This document shows, in pieces, positions 55,478 through 64,000 of a stretch of 64,000 nt of DNA (position 1 is its first letter; each line of letters opens with the position of its first letter). The stretch covers positions 1 to 64,000 of the forward strand of contig CANGIS010000009.1 of assembly GCA_947454055.1 (NCBI GenBank), in the 5' to 3' direction. The translations under genes and the position numbers were made by a program. This DNA is from Hyphomicrobiales bacterium. GTDB taxonomy: Bacteria; Pseudomonadota; Alphaproteobacteria; Rhizobiales; Beijerinckiaceae. The notes under the pieces are model-generated. The model did no database searches, had not been told where the DNA came from, and saw nothing but the letters and a program-made list of their open reading frames with translations.

Positions 55478-56605
55478 ATGACCGGCATCGGCGAATTGGC
55501 CTTGATCGTAATCGGCCTTTTGGCCGTTGGAATTCTGCTCTGGGTAGGTTCGGTCGTATCGCAAGGCAGCCGTGAGCGGTTGCAGGAGGCTGCGGCCCAG
55601 TTCGAGCGGCAACGCCAACTCGATCAGCAGATGGATGCGGTTCGTGCCCTGCAAGCTGAGGTCACAGGCCGCATTGCCACCCTGACCCAAAGCGTGGGCG
55701 AGCGGTTCGACAGCCTGCAAAACCGTGTGGGCGACGGCTTGAAGGAAAATGTCAAAGAGACAACCGAGAGCCTCTCCAAGCTCAACGAGCGGCTGGCGGT
55801 GATCGATGCGGCGCAGAAAAACCTCAACTCTCTCACCAGCGAAGTGTTGACGCTTAAAGACGTGCTCTCCAACAAGCAGACGCGTGGCGCCTTCGGCCAA
55901 GGCCGGATGGAAGCGATTATCCGCGATGCGCTGCCGCCCAATGCGTTTGAATTTCAGGCCACGCTGAAGAATGGCAAGCGGCCAGATTGCATCATCCGCC
56001 TGCCCAATGATCCGCGCCCTTTGGTGATCGATGCCAAATTTCCGCTCGAAAGCGTGACCGCCTTCCGCGAGGCGCGCAGCGATGACGAGAAGAAACTCGC
56101 CATCGCGCGGGTGCGGAACGATATCGCGATCCACATCAAGGATATTTCGGAAAAATACATTGTGCCGGGCGAGACGCAGGAAATAGCGGTGATGTTTGTG
56201 CCGTCCGAGTCGATCTATGCCGATCTGCACGAGTTTTTCGACGATGTGATCCAGAAGGCGCAGCAAAAACGCATCATGATTGCCTCGCCCTCGCTATTGA
56301 TGATGGCGATCCAGATGCTTCAGGTGATCGTGAAAGATTCCCGCATGCGCGAACAGGCGCATCTGGTTCAGCAGGAAGTTGGCCGTATTCTCGACGATGT
56401 CCGGCGGTTGAACGATCGCGTCGGCAAGCTCGACACGCATTTCCGGCAGGCGCAAGAGGACGTCGCCGGCATCTCGACCTCGGCCGACAAGATCGTCCGT
56501 CGCGGCGAAAAAATCACCGCCATGGAGCTCGATCCGGTCGCGGGTGAATTGTCAGCCAATGGCGCGGCAATGGGTGAATTATTGCCGTTTAAAATCGCCG
56601 ATTAA
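55478..56605 (+). CDS. rmuC: RmuC-domain protein
   Basis: 375 residues from the ATG at 55478 (GGAG 9 bases before). An N-terminal membrane anchor (IGELALIVIGLLAVGILLWV) is followed by a coiled coil (about 30-150) and the RmuC domain (about 170-330, with GAFGQGRMEAIIRDALPP and VIDAKFPLESVTAFREA). RmuC limits inversions at short inverted repeats and has a nuclease-like fold. It is divergent from def. Its stop is directly beside that of the convergent MFS gene. Confidence 0.93.
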   Translation: MTGIGELALIVIGLLAVGILLWVGSVVSQGSRERLQEAAAQFERQRQLDQQMDAVRALQAEVTGRIATLTQSVGERFDSLQNRVGDGLKENVKETTESLSKLNERLAVIDAAQKNLNSLTSEVLTLKDVLSNKQTRGAFGQGRMEAIIRDALPPNAFEFQATLKNGKRPDCIIRLPNDPRPLVIDAKFPLESVTAFREARSDDEKKLAIARVRNDIAIHIKDISEKYIVPGETQEIAVMFVPSESIYADLHEFFDDVIQKAQQKRIMIASPSLLMMAIQMLQVIVKDSRMREQAHLVQQEVGRILDDVRRLNDRVGKLDTHFRQAQEDVAGISTSADKIVRRGEKITAMELDPVAGELSANGAAMGELLPFKIAD

Positions 56606-57829
56606 TCAAGCGGCGTGCTCGGCCAGCAAATGGTCGCGGTCGCGGAGCGCCGGAAAAAACTTCGCCCACAGCGCCACGACAACCAGCGTGCCGATGCCGC
56701 CAAGGACAACGGATGGCACGGTGCCAAGGGCTGCTGCCAGCATACCGCTTTCAAACTCGCCAAGCTCGTTTGACGCGCCGATAAACACGGTGCTCACCGC
56801 CGACACCCGCCCGCGCATCGCGTCCGGTGTCTCCGATTGCACCAGCGTCTGGCGGATATACATGCTGATCATATCGGACGCGCCCATCGCAAATAGAGCT
56901 GCGAAGGAGAGCCAGAAATTGGTCGACAGTCCAAAGGCAATGATCGTCAGGCCGAACACGGCAACCGTTGCAAGCATGATCCGGCCCGAGTTTCGCGTGA
57001 CCGGAAAACGCACCAGCGCCACCGACATCGCAATCGCGCCAATCGAAATCGCGCTGCGCAAAACGCCTAAGCCCCAAGGCCCCGTCATCAAAATATCATG
57101 CGCGTAAACGGGAAGAAGCGCGCTGGCTCCACCCAGCAAGACGGCAAACAGATCAAGCGAAATGGCACCCAGAATAACGGGTTTTTCGCGCATAAACCGG
57201 ATACCGGCGAGGGCTGCTTCCAGCGTTGCCGGCTCGCGCTTTTGCGGCACGGGGCGCATATGGATCGCGTAGAGGCAGACGCCCGAGGCAAGAAACATCA
57301 AGGCTGCGACGCCGAATACAGTGCCCGGCCCGAACACATATAATAACCCGCCCATGGCGGGCCCGACGATGGAGGCCAATTGCCAGGCCGAGGTGCTCCA
57401 GGAAATCGCATTCGGTAGCGCCTCGCGCGGCACCAAAGTGGGCATCAGCGCTTGCGTCGCCGGATTGGAAAACGACCGCGCAAAGCCCAGCAAAATCGTA
57501 ATGCCATAGACGGCATAAAGCGCGGGCTCGCCGATATTCGCGCAGACAATCAGCCCCACAGAGCCCAACGCAATCAACCCATAGCTGATGATGCTGATCC
57601 AGCGCCGGTCAAACCGGTCCGCGACATGGCCCGAGATCAGCGCCATGGCCAGCACCGGCAAAAATGAGGCAAGCCCGATTAAACCCAGCGCAAAGGTGCT
57701 GTGGGTCATCGCATAGACCAACCAGCCCAACGCCACGACTTCCATCTGATGGCCCAAGGCGGACAGCACGCGAGAGGTAAAGAACACGCGGTAATCGCGC
57801 GAGGCGAAGGCGGAACTTGGTTTGGTCAC
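56606..57829 (-). CDS. MFS transporter (EntS-like family)
   Basis: 407 residues with about 12 spans. The N-terminus SAFASRDYRVFFTSRVLSAL and the loop GHVADRFDRRW match the MFS_3 group that includes the enterobactin exporter. Substrate not predictable: siderophore, drug and sugar exporters all share this form. No siderophore genes are near. It is placed between rmuC and gyrB, 24 bp from the latter's stop and in the same direction. Confidence 0.85.
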   Translation of the reverse strand: MTKPSSAFASRDYRVFFTSRVLSALGHQMEVVALGWLVYAMTHSTFALGLIGLASFLPVLAMALISGHVADRFDRRWISIISYGLIALGSVGLIVCANIGEPALYAVYGITILLGFARSFSNPATQALMPTLVPREALPNAISWSTSAWQLASIVGPAMGGLLYVFGPGTVFGVAALMFLASGVCLYAIHMRPVPQKREPATLEAALAGIRFMREKPVILGAISLDLFAVLLGGASALLPVYAHDILMTGPWGLGVLRSAISIGAIAMSVALVRFPVTRNSGRIMLATVAVFGLTIIAFGLSTNFWLSFAALFAMGASDMISMYIRQTLVQSETPDAMRGRVSAVSTVFIGASNELGEFESGMLAAALGTVPSVVLGGIGTLVVVALWAKFFPALRDRDHLLAEHAA

Positions 57830-57853
57830 TGGAAAATTCCGCCTCTATCGCGA

Positions 57854-60355
<2,502 letters not shown>

Positions 60356-60572
60356 TCATCCGTTAAAGCAAGCGCCCAAGCTGGTGTTCCCCATAAGTTT
60401 TAACCCGCCGACATCGGGCTTTTTGTCCTGTTACGGCTTAAAAAACTAACTTTTGTTCCGCAAAATGATCAAAAATCAGGGCTTGCGGCCATCGGGGTGC
60501 CGCGCATAAGTGCGCTTCGCTTCACCGTCTCGTCGCGACAAGACGGATCATCCCGTCGGGAAACTTTGCCCT

Positions 60573-61898
60573 ATGATCTCGAATGTATCCTCGCTCGTCA
60601 CCGATTTGGCCGCCCGCGCGGCAAACGGGCATCCGGTTACGGTCGGCGTTGTGGGCGCAGGCCAGATGGGCACCGATCTGATCGTCCAGCTCGCTTTGAT
60701 GCCGGGTATCCGCTTGGGTGCGATTGCCGTGCGCAATGTCGATAACGCCATCGCCGTGGCGGTTCAAAACGGCTACCGCCGTGAAAATGTGATCGAGGCC
60801 ACAACATCCACAGCCATTGATGCGGCGATTGAAAAAGGCCTGCTGCCGATCACCGGCGATATCGCGACTTTGGCGGCCTCCGGCCATATCGAGGTGCTGA
60901 TTGATGCCACGGGAAACCCCAATACCGGCACACAGATTGCCCTTGAAGCCATTCGCAACGGTAAACATATTGTGATGATGAATGTCGAAGCCGACATCAC
61001 CATCGGGCGTTATCTGCATGCCGAGGCGCGTTCGGCGGGTATTGTCTACACGGGGGCTGCGGGGGATGAGCCCGCCGCCGCCATTGAGCTGATCAGCTTT
61101 GCGCAATCCTTGGGCCTTGGTGTCGTTTGTGCGGGCAAGGGCAAGAACAATCCGTTGAAATTTGACGCGGTGCCTGCCGATTACGAGGTCGAAGCGCGTG
61201 AGCGGAACATGAACCCGCGCATGCTGGTAGAGTTTATCGACGGGTCAAAAACCATGGTGGAAATGGTCGCCATCGCCAATGCCACCGGCCTTCAGCCCGA
61301 TCAGCCGGGCATGCACGGCCCATCCGCGCCACGCGAAGAACTCTCGGAAATTTTAATTCCGAAAAAGGACGGCGGCGTTTTGGATGGCAAGGGGCGTGTG
61401 GATTACTCGACCGGCAAAGGCGTGGCCCCCGGCGTGTTCTGCGTCGTGGAATCCGACAATCCGCGTGTGATCGAGCGCATGGCCGATCTTAAAGTCGGCA
61501 AGGGGCCGTATTTCACGCTGTTCCGTCCCTATCATCTGACAAGTCTGGAAGCGCCGCTTTCGGCGGCGCGAGCCGTGCTCTATGGCACCGCCGATATGGT
61601 GCCGCTTGAACGTCCGGTGGCTGAAGCCGTGGCGGTTGCCAAGCGCGATCTGCGGGTTGGAGAAATTCTGGGCAAGATCGGCGAAACGGAATATCGCGCT
61701 TGGGCCATGACGCAGGAAGCAGCCCGGGCCGAGCAGGCCATTCCGGTTGGTCTGGCTGAAGGCGCGCGCATCACAAAGCCGGTCAAGGCCGGTGCGTATT
61801 TGAACGCCACCAATTGCGTGCCCGATCAATCAATGCTCGTCACCCAAATTCGCCATCGGCTTGACCAGTTGGATGCGCAAGCACTGGCCGCTGAATAG
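60573..61898 (+). CDS. DXR-like (type II) 1-deoxy-xylulose 5-phosphate reductoisomerase, DRL
   Basis: 441 residues from the ATG at 60573. An N-terminal Rossmann site (VVGAGQMG, about residue 26) belongs to the homoserine-dehydrogenase-like fold, and a C-terminal SAF domain lies near 350-430. The middle matches what I remember of the Brucella abortus enzyme [32 protein letters not shown], then [20 protein letters not shown] and [21 protein letters not shown] performs the DXR step of the MEP pathway though unrelated to the usual DXR. dxs follows 16 bp downstream, which strengthens the call. Related oxidoreductases act on sugar acids, so the substrate is inferred. Confidence 0.8.
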   Translation: MISNVSSLVTDLAARAANGHPVTVGVVGAGQMGTDLIVQLALMPGIRLGAIAVRNVDNAIAVAVQNGYRRENVIEATTSTAIDAAIEKGLLPITGDIATLAASGHIEVLIDATGNPNTGTQIALEAIRNGKHIVMMNVEADITIGRYLHAEARSAGIVYTGAAGDEPAAAIELISFAQSLGLGVVCAGKGKNNPLKFDAVPADYEVEARERNMNPRMLVEFIDGSKTMVEMVAIANATGLQPDQPGMHGPSAPREELSEILIPKKDGGVLDGKGRVDYSTGKGVAPGVFCVVESDNPRVIERMADLKVGKGPYFTLFRPYHLTSLEAPLSAARAVLYGTADMVPLERPVAEAVAVAKRDLRVGEILGKIGETEYRAWAMTQEAARAEQAIPVGLAEGARITKPVKAGAYLNATNCVPDQSMLVTQIRHRLDQLDAQALAAE

Positions 61899-61914
61899 GC
61901 CAAAGAGTAGCTTA

Positions 61915-63702
61915 ATGGATAGAATAACGCCCCTTTTGGACCGTATCGAAATCCCCGCCGACATTCGTCGCCTCGACGAGCGTGATCTCCCGCGTCTTGC
62001 CCGTGAAGTGCGCAACGAGATCATTTCGGCTGCGTCCGAGACAGGCGGTCATTTTGGCTCCGGCCTCGGCGTGGTCGAGCTGACGGTGGCGCTGCATTAT
62101 GTGTTCAACACGCCGCACGATCGTTTGATCTGGGATGTCAGCCATCAGGCCTACCCGCATAAAATGCTCACCGGTCGGCGGCAGAAGCTGCGCAGCATCC
62201 GCAAGCGCGGCGGGCTTTACGGGTTCACCAAGCGCAGCGAGAGCGAGTATGATCCGTTTGGCGCCGCGCATAGTTCGACCTCGATTTCCGCGGGCCTTGG
62301 CATGGCGGTGGCGCGTGATCTGAAGGGTGCGCGCAACCATGTGATTGCCGTTATCGGCGATGGCGCGATCAGCGGTGGCATGGCCTATGAGGCGTTGAAC
62401 CATGCGGGCGTGCAAAACAGCCGCCTTATCGTCATCGTCAACGATAACGGTATGTCGATCGCGCCAGCGGTTGGTGCACTATCGCGTCATCTCGATGCGT
62501 TGAAAACCGAGACACATCCAGGCAATGCCCCGTCGAGCTTTTTCGAAACGCTGGGTCTGCAGCATTTAGGCCCTGTGGATGGTCACGATATGGACCAATT
62601 GGTCGCAACCTTGCGAGCGGTAAGGGACGATCCAAGCCAGACACCGGTTGTCATTCACTTGCTGACCGAGAAAGGCAAAGGCCATCCCTTTGATAAGCCC
62701 GACGCCGAGAATTATCACGCAGTTACCTCGTTTGATCCGGTCTCGCTGGAATTTGCCAAGCCTAAACCGGCCCGCCCCACCTACACCAGTATCTTCGCCT
62801 CAAGCCTGATCGATCAGGCCCGGCGCGATGACAAGATCGTCGCCATCACGGCCGCCATGCCCTCGGGTACTGGACTGGATGCGTTTGCAAAGGTGTTCCC
62901 CGACCGCATGTTCGATGTTGGCATTGCCGAGCAGCACGCGGTAACGTTCGCCGCCGGTATGGCGGCGGAAGGCATGAAGCCGTTTTGCGCGATCTATTCC
63001 ACGTTCCTGCAACGTGGCTTCGATCAAGTCGTGCATGATGTGGCGCTGCAAAACCTGCCGGTTCGGTTTGCGGTGGATCGCGCGGGTCTCGTCGGCCAGG
63101 ATGGCGCAACCCATGCCGGATCGTTCGATCTTTGCTATCTCTCGGCGCTGCCCAATATGGTGGTGATGGCACCTTCCGACGCCCAAGAATTGCGCCGCAT
63201 GGTCGCAACGGCTGCTGCCTATGACGATGGCCCCATCGCCTTCCGCTATCCGCGCGGCGAAAGCTGGGGCCAGGATGATGCGACTGAATCGAGCGTTCTC
63301 GAAATCGGCAAAGGGCGCATCATCCGCGAAGGCAAAGATGTCGCAATCTTAAACCTTGGGGCGCGGCTAAGCGCCTGCGTCGAAGCAGTGGCAGACCTTG
63401 AAGCGCAGGGTCTTTCCGCCACGCTTGCCGATGCGCGGTTTGCCAAGCCGATCGATACCGCTTTGGTCGAGCGGCTCGTGAACGATCATCATACGCTGGT
63501 GATTGTCGAGGAAGGCTCGATTGGCGGCTTCGCATCCCATGTGCTCCACCATTTGGCCAAGCGGAATTTGCTTGGAAAGGCGCGGATTGTTCCGTTGACG
63601 CTGCCCGATAGCTTCATCGCCCATGGCACGCCCGCCGAGCAATATCAGGATGCGGGCCTCGACCGCGCAGGCATTGTCGAGGCCGTCATCGCTACCCGTT
63701 AG
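61915..63702 (+). CDS. dxs: 1-deoxy-D-xylulose-5-phosphate synthase
   Basis: 595 residues from the ATG at 61915, slightly shorter than the usual 620-640. The thiamine-diphosphate fold shows [33 protein letters not shown] followed by NDN, and [18 protein letters not shown] with the conserved Glu. It condenses pyruvate and glyceraldehyde 3-phosphate to DXP, also the precursor of thiamine and pyridoxal. It follows the DRL gene by 16 bp, so the first two MEP steps appear in one unit. The stop overlaps that of the convergent cytochrome gene. Confidence 0.95.
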   Translation: MDRITPLLDRIEIPADIRRLDERDLPRLAREVRNEIISAASETGGHFGSGLGVVELTVALHYVFNTPHDRLIWDVSHQAYPHKMLTGRRQKLRSIRKRGGLYGFTKRSESEYDPFGAAHSSTSISAGLGMAVARDLKGARNHVIAVIGDGAISGGMAYEALNHAGVQNSRLIVIVNDNGMSIAPAVGALSRHLDALKTETHPGNAPSSFFETLGLQHLGPVDGHDMDQLVATLRAVRDDPSQTPVVIHLLTEKGKGHPFDKPDAENYHAVTSFDPVSLEFAKPKPARPTYTSIFASSLIDQARRDDKIVAITAAMPSGTGLDAFAKVFPDRMFDVGIAEQHAVTFAAGMAAEGMKPFCAIYSTFLQRGFDQVVHDVALQNLPVRFAVDRAGLVGQDGATHAGSFDLCYLSALPNMVVMAPSDAQELRRMVATAAAYDDGPIAFRYPRGESWGQDDATESSVLEIGKGRIIREGKDVAILNLGARLSACVEAVADLEAQGLSATLADARFAKPIDTALVERLVNDHHTLVIVEEGSIGGFASHVLHHLAKRNLLGKARIVPLTLPDSFIAHGTPAEQYQDAGLDRAGIVEAVIATR

Positions 63703-64000
63703 GGATGGGCCTTTAGATAGGCGATGAGATCCTCGATCTCTTGCGGGTTTTTCAAACCGGCAAACGCCATTTTGGTGCCGGGAACGGCCGCGCGCGGATC
63801 AGGCAGATAGGCGGCAAGCGTCGCCTCATCCCACACTTGGCCGTCGGTTCCCTTGGCTGCCATGCCGTCGGAATATTTGTAATCGGCGATGGAAGCGGTC
63901 TTGCGGCCGACAATGCCTTTCAAGGTCGGGCCAACGCGGGTCACGCCCTGCTCATTCTCATGGCAAGCCTTGCACTTGATGAAGATTTTTTCGCCGGCTG
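63699..64000 (-). CDS. Cytochrome c, class I, C-terminal part
   Basis: Open at the right edge. The visible 99 residues start just before the haem motif CKACH and include the Met ligand in GTKMAFAGL, and the end is LIAYLKAHP; this is the class I soluble form (c2/c-550 like). A signal peptide is expected beyond the window. The electron partners are not shown. The frame continues to 64000 without a start; an internal GTG would wrongly cut off the haem site. The last base of dxs and this gene overlap. Confidence 0.9.
   Translation of the reverse strand, partial: AGEKIFIKCKACHENEQGVTRVGPTLKGIVGRKTASIADYKYSDGMAAKGTDGQVWDEATLAAYLPDPRAAVPGTKMAFAGLKNPQEIEDLIAYLKAHP

Noticed and set aside
60400-60430. 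Short hairpin with T run upstream of gyrB
   Set aside because: Only four paired bases with competing pairings; too weak for a terminator and wrongly oriented for gyrB.

Overview
The window looks like a chromosomal segment of an alphaproteobacterium of the order Hyphomicrobiales (Rhizobiales), with GC in the high fifties by eye. Signs are an Irr-type Fur regulator next to fabA-fabB-fabI, a class I lysyl-tRNA synthetase, a double-length dCTP deaminase, a PdhS/PleC/DivJ-type histidine kinase, a tRNA-His without an encoded G-1 and with A73, and the gene order dnaA / rpsT / enoyl-CoA hydratase / mutM / ubiE / ubiB / coaBC / dut. Genus cannot be fixed from the sequence alone. No integrase, transposase, CRISPR array or rRNA operon is visible.

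Layout. 1-3.7 kb: the end of a type I secretion ABC protein, then a MotB/OmpA-like protein and a large MotA/TolQ/ExbB-like proton channel, then a small PilZ-like protein. 3.7-4.1 kb: tRNA-Pro and tRNA-Gln. 4.1-12.7 kb (minus strand): helicase hrpB, glycolate oxidase glcD-glcE-glcF, and a PAS histidine kinase. 12.9-14.4 kb: two phasin genes behind a promoter overlapped by a perfect palindrome, a terminator, and tRNA-His. 14.4-16 kb: a LysE exporter and a TylF-like methyltransferase. 16-21 kb: replication genes recF-dnaN-dnaA, a gene-poor interval of nearly 0.9 kb, and rpsT.

21-31.6 kb: TauE/SafE permease, enoyl-CoA hydratase, mutM, ubiE, ubiB, coaBC and dut. Between ubiB and coaBC sits a two-gene unit encoding a secreted subtilase with six 63-residue tandem repeats and an unknown exported protein. 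31.6-39.6 kb: Rrf2 regulator and cysK, a D-2-hydroxyacid dehydrogenase, an SH3 protein, irr, the unsaturated fatty acid genes fabA-fabB-fabI, and dcd. 39.6-45 kb: a winged-helix regulator, a very AT-rich island, lysK, a LexA-like repressor that lacks its catalytic serine, DUF952-pyrD, and a NarL-type response regulator.

45.3-50 kb: a Nudix protein, a peptide-type ABC transporter without a binding protein, a phage-C4-like structured RNA with its own promoter and terminator, and two small genes. 50-57.8 kb: dusA, a second TauE/SafE, DUF1289, cobS, truA-fmt-def, rmuC and an MFS exporter. 57.8-64 kb: gyrB, then a DXR-like (type II) oxidoreductase directly followed by dxs, and the end of a cytochrome c.

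Most of the window is housekeeping. The points that deserve attention are the DXR-II-dxs pair (the first two steps of isoprenoid synthesis in one unit), the repeat-bearing subtilase and its partner, the C4-like RNA, the phasin operator, and the secretion-linked proton channel.
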